Shown here one piece after another: positions 8,581 through 16,532 of a stretch of DNA of 37,783 bases. The position numbers and the translations under genes were made by a program. The notes under the pieces are model-generated. The model was not told the origin of the DNA and ran no database searches. It saw only the letters and a list, made by a program, of their open reading frames with translations. The first letter of the stretch is position 1. Each line of letters starts with the position of its first letter. The stretch is from Phycisphaerales bacterium (GTDB lineage: Bacteria > Planctomycetota > Phycisphaerae > Phycisphaerales > SM1A02): contig SIAR01000025.1 of assembly GCA_009691705.1 (NCBI GenBank), forward strand, positions 1 to 37,783. The letters are read 5' to 3'.

Positions 8581-9147
8581 ATGACTCCGCACATCAGCAT
8601 CGTCTGTCCCGTGCATAATGAAGCGGCATGTGTCGAGGAATTCGTTCGACAAGCCAACGCCGCCCTTCGCGCCACGGGACTCTCACATGAGATCATCATC
8701 GTCAGTGATGGTTAAACCGACCAGACCGAGGCAATTCTCGCGCGTCTGACCCGCGAAGTTCACAGCCTGCGTTTGCCTCGCTAGAAATGTCGGACAGTGC
8801 GGCGCACTACTGGCGGGTCTGCACGAGAGTTCTGGCGAAGTCGTCGTCATAATGGACGGCGACTTGCAGCACTCCCCCCAAGAGATTCACCCCTTGTTTC
8901 TGCGATGCAGGGCGGATTTGATCTGGTATCCGGGAGCAGAAGGAACAGACATGAGAGCCCCTTTGTTCGACGATTCCCTTCTTGGATCGCCAACGCACTC
9001 TTGCGTTGGGTGTCCCGCTGCGCGGTGCAAGACATGGGCAGATTCAAGGCAATTCGCAGCCGATCGATCTATCTCTTTGGCCGCATCGCCGTGGCCGATC
9101 GCAAGCCATTCGTGATTCGATCGCGAATGGGATTCGACAGAAGTTAA
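8581..9147 (+). pseudogene. Decayed family-2 glycosyltransferase (polyprenyl-phosphate sugar transferase type)
   Basis: Three frames read in sequence rebuild a GT2 enzyme. ATG 8581 opens with ISIVCPVHNEAACVEEFV and IIIVSDG, then a TAA at 8713-8715 sits where DGSTDQT would have serine. The frame then resumes with TDQTEAILARL. Near 8776-8785 the match moves to another frame (ARNVGQCGALLAGL, VVVIMDGDLQHSPQEI). Near 8890-8910 it returns to the first frame (GGFDLVSGSRRNRHES) and ends at 9147. The C-terminal membrane helices expected of DPM1/ArnC-like enzymes are missing. The end runs directly into the azurin gene. One nonsense change, two frame changes and a missing tail make this a remnant rather than a single sequencing error. 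Confidence 0.85.
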
Positions 9148-9953
9148 GGCGTAACAGCGGGTTGCGGCAGTGTGGTTGGCGCAGCAATCACCTTCATTTT
9201 GCCATTCATCGTGCGCCAGTGGCTTGGATATGTGCAGACAAACGGGTAGGTGCCAGGCTTCTTCGGCGCGATAAACCAGAAGTCTTGCGAGCGGCCTGGA
9301 GCAACTAAACCCATAACTGCCAACACCTTCGGTGAGTCTGGAACGAACTCTTTGACCTTGCCATCCGCCGATTGCCCCGCACGGTCTCCTGCGATACCCA
9401 TCTCGGCGAGTGATCCAGGCGCAACAATGATGAGGTTGTGCTCAAGTGAATCGGGGTTATGAAAGATTATGTGAACCGCCTGCCCAGCAGCAACCGAAAA
9501 GTCCTTTCGGTCATATGCCATCTTGGATGGCACCGCAGTCAGTTCAAAAGTCAGTAGCGGCGGCGGCAAAAACCCCTTTGGAAGCGACTCGGGCGATGTA
9601 GCCGAGATCGCCAATAGCGCGCGGGTGGCGACGATCTGTGCGCCGGCCGAAGCCCCACCCAGTCCCGACGCCATCGCAATCAATTGTGAGACAACCGGCT
9701 CGCTCGCGAGCTCACGTGGATTCCACGCAGCGGCAACATCTCCAAGGTTTGCTGAGCGGCGATCGCAGATTGTCAAACGAGATGCCTCACTCAACATGAA
9801 GTCGATTGGCTTCTGTGCCGCCGCCGCCGCACACTCATTGAGAGCGCCGCGCCGCTGCTCAGTTGATGCGTTGAGCGCGTCGACACCTGCACAACGTGAA
9901 GCGGTCGCATCTTGCGCGCACAACGCAAACGAAAAGCATATCAGGGCAATCAT
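9144..9953 (-). CDS. Azurin-like blue copper protein with long N-terminal domain
   Basis: This 269-residue exported protein has a signal peptide (MIALICFSFALCAQDATA). The C-terminal ~125 residues form a cupredoxin domain. Its predicted type-1 copper ligands are H172 (SLEHN), C240, H245 and M249 in CTYPSHWRTM, the same C-x4-H-x3-M spacing as azurin CTFPGHSALM. It should shuttle electrons outside the cytoplasmic membrane. Residues ~20-125 are an unassigned helical domain with conserved-looking cysteines (C21, C41, C63). A GTG at 9971 is an alternative start, but it would leave almost no room before the divergent gene at 9980. The 3' end touches the glycosyltransferase remnant. Confidence 0.87.
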   Translation of the reverse strand: MIALICFSFALCAQDATASRCAGVDALNASTEQRRGALNECAAAAAQKPIDFMLSEASRLTICDRRSANLGDVAAAWNPRELASEPVVSQLIAMASGLGGASAGAQIVATRALLAISATSPESLPKGFLPPPLLTFELTAVPSKMAYDRKDFSVAAGQAVHIIFHNPDSLEHNLIIVAPGSLAEMGIAGDRAGQSADGKVKEFVPDSPKVLAVMGLVAPGRSQDFWFIAPKKPGTYPFVCTYPSHWRTMNGKMKVIAAPTTLPQPAVTP

Positions 9954-9979
9954 TGGGCAACGATGGTACACACGCTCAC

Positions 9980-11446
9980 ATGAGCGATGGCGTTGCGACG
10001 GTCAGTGTGCGTGTGCATGGAGCTGCAGGTGAAGTCACTGGATCGTGCTACGAGGTCACGACTCCATGCGCGCGCCTACTGGTTGACTTTGGAATGTTTC
10101 AAGGATCGCCCGAACAAGAGGTGCGAAATACAAGCGCACCCAATCTTGATTTCGAGAAACTCGACGCTGTACTAGTAACCCACGCACACATCGATCACTG
10201 CGGGCGGCTGGGAATGCTGCCTGCGCTTGGATATCAAGGTCCTGTGCTAACGACCGAGCCAACCGCGGAGTTGCTTGGGCGCGTGTTGACGTCGTCGGCA
10301 ACACTGCAGCAGTTACGCATTCAAGAGAAACGCGCCGGCACCGCCCCATCGTCGCGCGTGCTCGTGCCTGCGCATCTCGCAACATCAATTCCGATTCGAG
10401 GCGAGCCGCCACCGATCCTCTTTACACATCGGCATGCCGAGCGTGTGGCGCGATCGATTCGCGCCGTGCCATTTATGGAGTGGGAACCAATCGCAGATGG
10501 TGTCGACGTGCGATTCTTGCACGCGTCGCACGTGATTGGGGCGGCGAGTATCGAGTTGCGCGTGCAGCGAACACAGGGCGGCGAACCAGCACACGTCTTG
10601 TTCTCGGGTGACATTGGTCCCATAGACAATCCCCTGCTTGCTCCGCACCAATGGCCAGATCGCGCGCCAGATCTCGTGATCATGGAATCAACAAATGGTG
10701 CGCGACGTTTCAAGCAAGTCGACCAATACGAGGCGTTGTGCAACATCTTGCGCGAGGCAATCACCAAGAATCAACGCATCCTCGCCCCTGTTTTCGCACT
10801 CGGGCGCGCCCAGACGATGTTGCAACTCTTCGCCCGCGCATCGCGCGAAGGAGTGCTAGGCGGACTACCGATCTATCTCGACTCGGCTATGGCGTGTCGC
10901 GCGAGCGAGTTGTACGCCCGCCATCCGCACTTGCTCGAAGCGAGTGTGCGTCGATCGTGTTTGCGCGGTTCGAATCCGCTGCACTTTGCCGAACTGCACA
11001 CCCTGATGTCGCGTCGAGAGTCTGAGTCGATCGATCGCGTGCGTACTGCATGCGTGATCATGGCGGGATCAGGCTTCTGTGACGCCGGACCAATCCTGCG
11101 ACACGTGCAGGTCGCCATCGAGCAACCGACCACGCGCATTCTTTTTACGGGTCACCAACTCGACGGACTGCTCGGACACGGATTACTCAATGGCGCCACG
11201 CGGGTCGAGATCAACGGAGCAGAACTCGAAGTGCGCGCGACAATTGATCGCCTTGCGGGAATCTCTGGTCATGGCGATGCCGACGATTTGTTGACGTGGG
11301 TGAAGCGAATGCCCGGAGATGTGAAGCAGGTCGCACTCGTGCACGGCGCCGAAGAGTCTCGTCAAGAATTCGCATTGGTGTTGCGCGCCAACGGCATCAC
11401 CGACATCCAGATGCCAATGACTGGCGACACGCTGCGAATTGACTAA
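9980..11446 (+). CDS. Metallo-beta-lactamase fold RNase with beta-CASP domain
   Basis: This 488-residue predicted RNA-processing nuclease belongs to the CPSF73/YSH1-like family. The zinc motif is THAHIDH (H68, H70, D72, H73). Further metal motifs are HASHVIGAASIEL, FSGDIG and, near the C-terminus, GISGHGDADDLL. The beta-CASP insert carries PVFALGRAQTML and SGFCDAGPILRH. Length and order match bacterial beta-CASP RNases that lack KH domains. ATG 9980 was chosen because upstream sequence in this frame overlaps the divergent copper-protein gene; only 26 bases separate the two starts. It probably acts in the cytoplasm on RNA; the substrates are unknown. Confidence 0.93.
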   Translation: MSDGVATVSVRVHGAAGEVTGSCYEVTTPCARLLVDFGMFQGSPEQEVRNTSAPNLDFEKLDAVLVTHAHIDHCGRLGMLPALGYQGPVLTTEPTAELLGRVLTSSATLQQLRIQEKRAGTAPSSRVLVPAHLATSIPIRGEPPPILFTHRHAERVARSIRAVPFMEWEPIADGVDVRFLHASHVIGAASIELRVQRTQGGEPAHVLFSGDIGPIDNPLLAPHQWPDRAPDLVIMESTNGARRFKQVDQYEALCNILREAITKNQRILAPVFALGRAQTMLQLFARASREGVLGGLPIYLDSAMACRASELYARHPHLLEASVRRSCLRGSNPLHFAELHTLMSRRESESIDRVRTACVIMAGSGFCDAGPILRHVQVAIEQPTTRILFTGHQLDGLLGHGLLNGATRVEINGAELEVRATIDRLAGISGHGDADDLLTWVKRMPGDVKQVALVHGAEESRQEFALVLRANGITDIQMPMTGDTLRID

Positions 11447-11487
11447 TCGAAGTGCGCACAGCCCGAGGCCGGCGGCGAGCCACTCCC

Positions 11488-11820
11488 CTACTTCTCAACG
11501 ATGAAGAGACGCAAGAATCCCATGCGGTCGAGTAGCTGTTGAAAAGTTGGCGTCAGTTTTGAAAGCGTCAACGACCATCCGCGGTCGCGGCATGACCTGT
11601 GCAACTGAAGCAACGATTCGAATCCGCGACTGCTCATTGCGAGCACCCGCGAGACATCGAGGCGAACGGTCCGCACATCCCCAGGAACCGTCTGCAATGC
11701 GTGCGCGATTTCTGCTTTTAGTTGGATAGCACGCTCAGCATCAATCGCTGGCATGACCACTGTGAGAACCAACAACTCACCTTCTAGGCTTGCCGCCAGA
11801 ATGCTCTGTGCATTTTCCAC
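11488..11820 (-). CDS. STAS-domain (anti-sigma-factor-antagonist-like) protein
   Basis: This 110-residue protein consists only of a STAS domain. The sequence LDVSRVLAMSSRGFESLLQL (residues 54-73) corresponds to the family strand-loop-helix, and S63/S64 are at the position of the phosphorylated serine in SpoIIAA/RsbV-type antagonists. Such proteins bind anti-sigma factors or other partners under serine-kinase control. No kinase, phosphatase or sigma gene lies nearby, so its partner is elsewhere. It is divergent from parB across 118 bases that contain a parS site. Confidence 0.85.
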   Translation of the reverse strand: MENAQSILAASLEGELLVLTVVMPAIDAERAIQLKAEIAHALQTVPGDVRTVRLDVSRVLAMSSRGFESLLQLHRSCRDRGWSLTLSKLTPTFQQLLDRMGFLRLFIVEK

Positions 11821-11891
11821 GGAGAGAGGGTAGTAGGGTATGAAAGTCCGATAATGAGTACAGTTCTAATGATGTCTGGTTATTATGTCGA

Positions 11892-11897
11892 TATACT
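11892..11897 (+). promoter_or_regulatory. Possible -10 box of the parB promoter
   Basis: TATACT lies 47 bases before the parB start and 8 bases before the parS palindrome. No clear -35 box is seen at the expected spacing, so the call is weak. If it is real, ParB bound at parS would sit over the start of its own transcript. Confidence 0.3.
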
Positions 11898-11905
11898 CGA
11901 GGCAA

Positions 11906-11921
11906 TGTTCCACGTGGAACA
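11906..11921. promoter_or_regulatory. parS centromere site (ParB binding site), upstream of parB
   Basis: TGTTCCACGTGGAACA is a perfect 16-base palindrome matching the well-known chromosomal parS consensus (TGTTNCACGTGNAACA). It lies 17 bases before the parB start, between a possible promoter and the ribosome site. It is expected to load ParB for chromosome segregation and may also repress parB. Chromosomal parS sites usually cluster near the replication origin. Confidence 0.95.
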
Positions 11922-11938
11922 AAACGAAAGGACTTGAA

Positions 11939-13051
11939 ATGACCAAAAAAGACAACGAAACAATCCAACCGGTCGCGTTGACCGTTCCCGCAGTTCAATC
12001 ATCATCGGTCGTCGCGAAACCGCCGATAATTTCGCGGCTTGGCAGAGGGTTGGGGTCCCTGATTCCTGCGGCGCCATTCAAGACCCCTGTTGCGACTGCA
12101 CACTCGCCTAAGGCACCGCAACCGATCGCGGTGGCTACTCAAGCGGGAGCGCTCACCGACCAACCAAAGGATGGTTCCACGTGGAACACTGTTTCAACCC
12201 AGCCGCCGCCAACCACAGGCTCGGCAGTTATCGAATTGGAACTCTCGTTCATTGCGCGCAATTCAAGGCAGCCTCGAGAGAAGTTTGACGACCGTGCGAT
12301 TGCGACGCTTGCAGAGTCGATCACACAGCACGGTCTCATTCAGCCAATTGTTGTGAGGAAGCTTCGCATGCCAATTGGTGGAAAGACGCACGAACTAATC
12401 GCTGGAGAGCGGCGCTTGCGAGCGTTTGAGAAGCTCGGAAAGGCCAGGATTTCAGCCATCATGATGGATGCCGATGATGCTGCGTCGGCCGTGTTGGCAC
12501 TCATTGAGAACGTTCAAAGAGAAGATTTGAACCCACTTGAGCGCGCGGTCGCCTTAAAGAGGCTGATAACAGACTTTTCGTGGACTCAGCAGCAGGCCGC
12601 AGAGAAGGTTGGGATTGATCGAGCCTCTGTTGCGAATCTCCTTCGCCTCATTGATTTGGATCCATTCACGTCTGGATGCGTACGCGAAGGTCGCCTCACG
12701 CAAGGGCATGCGAAGGCACTCTTGTCGATAGAAAACATCCAGGCACGACGGGCAATCGCCGAGAAGGCACTGCACGATGAGTGGTCTGTGCGCCAAGTTG
12801 AACGCGAAGTGCAACGGATCAAATCAGCTAGTGGCCTCGCTACACCGTCGCTGCCAACAGTGGCGCGCAAGGCTTCTGCCCAGGTCGTGGATCTCGAAAA
12901 ACGCCTCGGTCAGTTCATTGGGTCGAAGGTGCAAATCAAGCAGGGGAGAAAAGCCGGCAGTGGGACTCTCTCGATCGCCTTCTACTCACTCGACCAATTC
13001 GATGGGATCCTTCAACGCCTTGGATTCGATCCAAACAGTCTGAAGGACTAG
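11939..13051 (+). CDS. parB: Chromosome-partitioning protein ParB
   Basis: This 370-residue DNA-binding CTPase loads at parS and spreads to form the partition complex. The N-terminal ISRLGRGLGSLIP (residues 31-43) matches the usual ParA-contacting leader. A Pro/Ala/Thr-rich linker runs to ~95. The ParB/Srx domain has the CTP-binding GERRLR motif (156-161) and ENVQREDLNPLE (190-201). A helix-turn-helix follows (WTQQQAAEKVGIDRASVANLLRL, positions 215-237). The C-terminal dimerisation part (LEKRLGQFIGSKVQI) closes the protein. ATG 11939 follows GAAAGGA at 11926-11932, which decides the start. parA is not adjacent, which is unusual for chromosomal par loci. A parS copy lies within codons 79-84. 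Confidence 0.97.
   Translation: MTKKDNETIQPVALTVPAVQSSSVVAKPPIISRLGRGLGSLIPAAPFKTPVATAHSPKAPQPIAVATQAGALTDQPKDGSTWNTVSTQPPPTTGSAVIELELSFIARNSRQPREKFDDRAIATLAESITQHGLIQPIVVRKLRMPIGGKTHELIAGERRLRAFEKLGKARISAIMMDADDAASAVLALIENVQREDLNPLERAVALKRLITDFSWTQQQAAEKVGIDRASVANLLRLIDLDPFTSGCVREGRLTQGHAKALLSIENIQARRAIAEKALHDEWSVRQVEREVQRIKSASGLATPSLPTVARKASAQVVDLEKRLGQFIGSKVQIKQGRKAGSGTLSIAFYSLDQFDGILQRLGFDPNSLKD
12173..12188. promoter_or_regulatory. Second parS site, inside the parB coding sequence
   Basis: GGTTCCACGTGGAACA has an intact inner 14-base palindrome and differs from the upstream site only in the first base. It encodes Gly-Ser-Thr-Trp-Asn in the variable linker of ParB, where sequence constraint is low. 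It lies 267 bases downstream of the first parS. Confidence 0.9.
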
Positions 13052-13609
13052 CCAAGCACAATATCTCAGTTATCAGACCCACCGCATGACCGTTAGCACC
13101 GTGCGGCGCACACATAGATAGATCGCAGATCACGCCCCACACGAAATCTCATGGTTGCTTGAAGTCGCTCCTTGATCGGTGCGATTGGATGTGAGCGCAA
13201 ACGCGCCCACACCCATGCGAACCCCATCGATCAACCCAACCTGTCTGCGACCCAGTCAGAGAAAGTCAGCGCCGAAGTTCACGCTCTCTAGAGTCGCCCA
13301 ATCAACCGCGCCCAATGCGCGCCCCGCGACCGCGCCCCCAGCCAATGGGTGTCTCGGTGAGATGGTGCGCCGCGCACAACTCTCGCTCGGCGCTTGGGGA
13401 TGCGAGCTACTCGAACTGCGCAGAGCGAATCGGTTGACTCCAGCATGGTGCACAGACCAAGCATCGCTATCGGTCTGGCCCGACGACGAGTGCGATTGAA
13501 GCTGGCATCAACTTCAGCGCCATCGCGATTTCTGGAGTTCTCTTCTAGCCTTTGGGTCGACTGCGAACGTCGCGTTCACAGCACACACTCCTAGTTCAGA
13601 GGTCTAACC
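13052..13609. other. Gene-poor stretch without a convincing gene
   Basis: The 558 bases between parB and the YceI gene hold only short open frames on both strands. The longest is 13179-13499 plus, 106 codons, of biased Pro/Ser/Arg/Ala composition with no recognisable domain. On the minus strand, a frame at 13453-13256 continues in frame past a single TGA to about 13138, which could be a decayed gene, but I cannot identify it. A weak inverted repeat (CCGCA...TGCGG) near 13091-13115 has a long loop and no T-run, so it is not called a terminator. Confidence 0.5.
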
Positions 13610-14260
13610 ATGACACACACAAACCTGTTTGCTCCATTCACGGTTCTCGCGGCCTACGTTGCAGCGGCCCTCACATTCACAACACCGCAGGATACCAAGC
13701 CTGCGACAGATCCCGCTGCGCCAACATCGACTGCCGCAACATTTACCGTCGACGACACCCACTCGATGTCGCTCTTTCGCGTCGAACACATGGGTGCCGG
13801 CAAATTCTGGGGACGCTTCAACGAGGTTTCTGGAACCGCGCAATATGTGCCTAACACATCGCTCGCAATGAACGTCACCATCCAGACAGCCAGTGTTGAT
13901 AGCGGAAACAAGAAACTCGACGGACATTTGAAAAGTCCAGATTTTTTCAATGCGGTCGAGTTTCCAACGATGACGTTCCTCAGCACCAGCGCGAAGGCGC
14001 TCGGCACAGGACGCTTTGATGTCACGGGTGACCTCACCATGCACGGCATCACCAAATCGGTCACAGTTCCCGTGCAGTGCTCGGCGATATCGGTGATGGG
14101 TGGTACATCGCGCTCCGGCTTCGAAGCAACATTCGAAATTAAACGCAGCGACTTTGGGGTGAGCTACGGCGTCGAAAAGGGAGCGATCGGCGACGAGACG
14201 CGCGTCATTGTCTCGCTCGAGTGCATCGATCGCAGCACCGTCCCAACCCACAAGGAGTGA
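13610..14260 (+). CDS. YceI-family periplasmic lipid-binding-like protein
   Basis: This 216-residue exported protein begins with a hydrophobic signal segment (FAPFTVLAAYVAAALTF). The mature part has the YceI lipocalin-like beta-barrel order: FTVDDTHSMSLFRVEHMG, GRFNEVSGTAQY, LDGHLKSPDFFNAVEFPTM, VTGDLTMHGITKSVTVP and a final FEIKRSDFGVSYG with a charged C-terminus. YceI proteins bind isoprenoid or other amphiphilic molecules in the periplasm. The exact ligand is unknown. The central helix-loop HLKSPDFF is a strong family marker. It stands alone, with 57 bases before the next gene. Confidence 0.93.
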   Translation: MTHTNLFAPFTVLAAYVAAALTFTTPQDTKPATDPAAPTSTAATFTVDDTHSMSLFRVEHMGAGKFWGRFNEVSGTAQYVPNTSLAMNVTIQTASVDSGNKKLDGHLKSPDFFNAVEFPTMTFLSTSAKALGTGRFDVTGDLTMHGITKSVTVPVQCSAISVMGGTSRSGFEATFEIKRSDFGVSYGVEKGAIGDETRVIVSLECIDRSTVPTHKE

Positions 14261-14317
14261 GTCGATCTATCACTGCGCGTCGCCAACAGCGCTGAGTGAA
14301 CATGGCAGAACTTCCAG

Positions 14318-15223
14318 ATGATCCAAACGATTCTTGAGTCGGTCATCTTGCCACTGATGTGCGGCACGGCAGTGTTGCTCGCGCCACACCATCCTTGGTG
14401 CGCAGATATAGGTCGCAGGGTTGACGCATGGACTGGCTCTCTTGCCGTCGCCGTCGTTGTGCTGCTCTCGCTGCTCATGGTTGAAGGCACAAGCGTGCTA
14501 TTGCTCGCGCAGCAATGGCAGTGGATCGCCGTCAGTGCAGCAATCGTTGGCATCGGCCTCTGGCTCTCGATGCGCACCGCGAGCAGAGTGTCGTCTGGCG
14601 CGGTGGTCGCGCTGGCGATCTTTATCTTGCGCCTTCCAGGTTACGACTCAGTGACAACACGGCTCATGCTCGCGGTCGCCGCAACTGTTGCGACGATCGC
14701 AGTCGCGCCTGCCGCAGCGCGCGAATCAGTTCGCATGCCAACAGCACTCGCACTTTCGTGCGCCTCACTCGCAGCGTTGCTATTGGGGGCGGGATCGCTC
14801 AAGTTGGCATTTGTTGCTGCATCACTCGCGTCGATCTGCGCAGCGGCGGCGACGCTGGCCGTGCTCGGCCGCAGTTTCTCGGCTGGCCCGACGCTGAGCA
14901 TTGCGGCGCTCGCACTGGCGCTCGCACTGGCGGTCTATGGATGCGCCTACCACGCGGGTAGCGGCGTCGAACCGTTTACCTTTGCGGTGGTCTGGGCGGC
15001 ACCACTCTTGCTTGCACTTCCCGCTGTGCAGCGCTCTGCACGAATTGCAAACGCGACCATTGCGCTCATCGCGTTCATCTGCGCAGTGATTGTGGCATAC
15101 GCGATGCAGTCATCCCAAGCATCGCAAGAGATCGAAGAGACCTCGCCCTCATACACTTCGATCTACGAAAGAGGAGCGAATGACACTGGAACACTTTCCT
15201 GGCATTGCACGGTTACAGTTTGA
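14318..15223 (+). CDS. Multi-span membrane protein of unknown function
   Basis: This 301-residue protein is very hydrophobic and Ala/Leu-rich, with about eight to ten predicted helices (for example residues ~43-70, ~92-110, ~115-130, ~143-175, ~190-212, ~220-236 and ~245-262). No transporter or enzyme motif is visible. The last ~35 residues are hydrophilic, and their reading frame overlaps the start of the xylose isomerase gene by 44 bases, so the extreme C-terminus may be poorly conserved. A cytoplasmic-membrane location is likely. The coupling to the isomerase might hint at sugar metabolism, but this is not shown by the sequence. Confidence 0.65.
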   Translation: MIQTILESVILPLMCGTAVLLAPHHPWCADIGRRVDAWTGSLAVAVVVLLSLLMVEGTSVLLLAQQWQWIAVSAAIVGIGLWLSMRTASRVSSGAVVALAIFILRLPGYDSVTTRLMLAVAATVATIAVAPAAARESVRMPTALALSCASLAALLLGAGSLKLAFVAASLASICAAAATLAVLGRSFSAGPTLSIAALALALALAVYGCAYHAGSGVEPFTFAVVWAAPLLLALPAVQRSARIANATIALIAFICAVIVAYAMQSSQASQEIEETSPSYTSIYERGANDTGTLSWHCTVTV

Positions 15224-16523
15224 TCCGACTCCGGCAGTGCGATCAATCGCGCAGTGCCGTCCAAGGTTTCATCACTACAACCCCAGCGAGATCGTCGCAG
15301 GGCGATCGATGCAAGATCAACTTCGCTTCGCAGCCTGCTACTGGCACACGATGCGTAATGGACTGGGCGATCCATTCGGCGCTGCAACGGCCCAAACTCC
15401 GTGGGACGACGGCAGCGCGTCGATAGAAAACGCAAAGCGCCGCGCAGATGCGTTCTTTGAGTTTCTCACAAAGTGCCAGATTGGGCGCTGGTGTTTTCAC
15501 GATCGCGATCTCGCTCCCGAAGGACAGACCATAGCGCAATCAGAGCGCAACCTCGATCAACTTGTTGCGCACGTCGCGCAACTGCAAAGCGCAACAGGTC
15601 ACCGCCTGCTCTGGGGCACAGCGAATCTGTTTTCGCATCCACGCTATTTGCACGGAGCGGCCACGAGTCCATCGGTCGATGTCTTTCTGCAAGCGACCGC
15701 GCAGGTGCGCAAGGCGCTCGAGGTAACGCAGGCGCTCGGCGGCGAGGGATATGTTTTCTGGGGAGGTCGCGAGGGATACGACACGCTCCTCAACACCGAC
15801 CTGGCTCGCGAGCGGGCGCAAATGGCGCGATTTCTACACATAGCATCGGATCACGCCCAGTCGATCGGATTCACAGGCGTGTTGCTCATCGAGCCCAAGC
15901 CGCACGAACCCACAACACATCAGTACGACAGCGACAGTGAGGCGACGCTGAATTTCTTGCGCGAGTTCGGTTTGTTCGGAAGGTTCAAACTCAACATCGA
16001 AACGAATCACGCAACGCTTGCGGGTCACTCGATGCAACACGAGTTAGCCGTTGCTAGCGCGGCAGGGTCATTGGGATCAATCGACGCAAACATGGGAACG
16101 TCTGGCCTGGGCTGGGACACCGATCGTTTTCCAACCGACGTCATGCTCACTACCGAGATCATGCTGGCGGTGCTCAACATGGGTGGTCTCAAGCAGGGGG
16201 GTCTGAACTTCGACGCCAAGCGACGCAGAGCGAGTTTCGAACCGGTTGATCTGTTTCACGCGCACGCAGCAGGAATGGATGCATTTGCGCTCGGGCTCAA
16301 GGCCGCCGCGCGCATTCGTGCTGATGGACGGTTGCACGAGTTCGTTCGCGCGCGCTACGAGTCGTGGGATGCCCCGCTGGGGCAGAGCATCCGCGCGGGT
16401 CAACTGACACTGGCGCAGTGCGCGCACGAAGCGACCAAGGTTGCGGTGGTAGCGCCCGCATCAGCGCGGCAAGAACTGCTTGAGTCAATTGTGAACGACA
16501 TTGTCTTTACGAGCGATCGCTGA
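15180..16523 (+). CDS. xylA: Xylose isomerase
   Basis: This enzyme interconverts D-xylose and D-xylulose (and glucose and fructose) in a TIM barrel with two divalent metals. The 447 residues match the long class II length. Visible active-site parts are H107 and D110 in WCFHDRD, the WGGREGYDTLLNTD segment, E238 and K240 in LIEPKPHEP, E274 and H277 in NIETNHATLAGH, D302 in IDANMG, and D313 and D315 in GWDTDRFPTD. ATG 15180 follows AAAGAGGAG, which decides the start; the frame is open upstream inside the preceding gene. No xylulokinase or transporter gene lies nearby. Confidence 0.96.
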   Translation: MTLEHFPGIARLQFDPTPAVRSIAQCRPRFHHYNPSEIVAGRSMQDQLRFAACYWHTMRNGLGDPFGAATAQTPWDDGSASIENAKRRADAFFEFLTKCQIGRWCFHDRDLAPEGQTIAQSERNLDQLVAHVAQLQSATGHRLLWGTANLFSHPRYLHGAATSPSVDVFLQATAQVRKALEVTQALGGEGYVFWGGREGYDTLLNTDLARERAQMARFLHIASDHAQSIGFTGVLLIEPKPHEPTTHQYDSDSEATLNFLREFGLFGRFKLNIETNHATLAGHSMQHELAVASAAGSLGSIDANMGTSGLGWDTDRFPTDVMLTTEIMLAVLNMGGLKQGGLNFDAKRRRASFEPVDLFHAHAAGMDAFALGLKAAARIRADGRLHEFVRARYESWDAPLGQSIRAGQLTLAQCAHEATKVAVVAPASARQELLESIVNDIVFTSDR

Positions 16524-16532
16524 GCGCAATCG

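Noticed and set aside
11821-11938. Replication origin at the parS-containing spacer
   Set aside because: No cluster of DnaA-box-like 9-mers or AT-rich unwinding element is visible, and dnaA or dnaN are not nearby.
13179-13499. 106-codon open frame on the plus strand
   Set aside because: Low-complexity composition, no ribosome site and no recognisable domain. Kept only as part of the gene-poor stretch.
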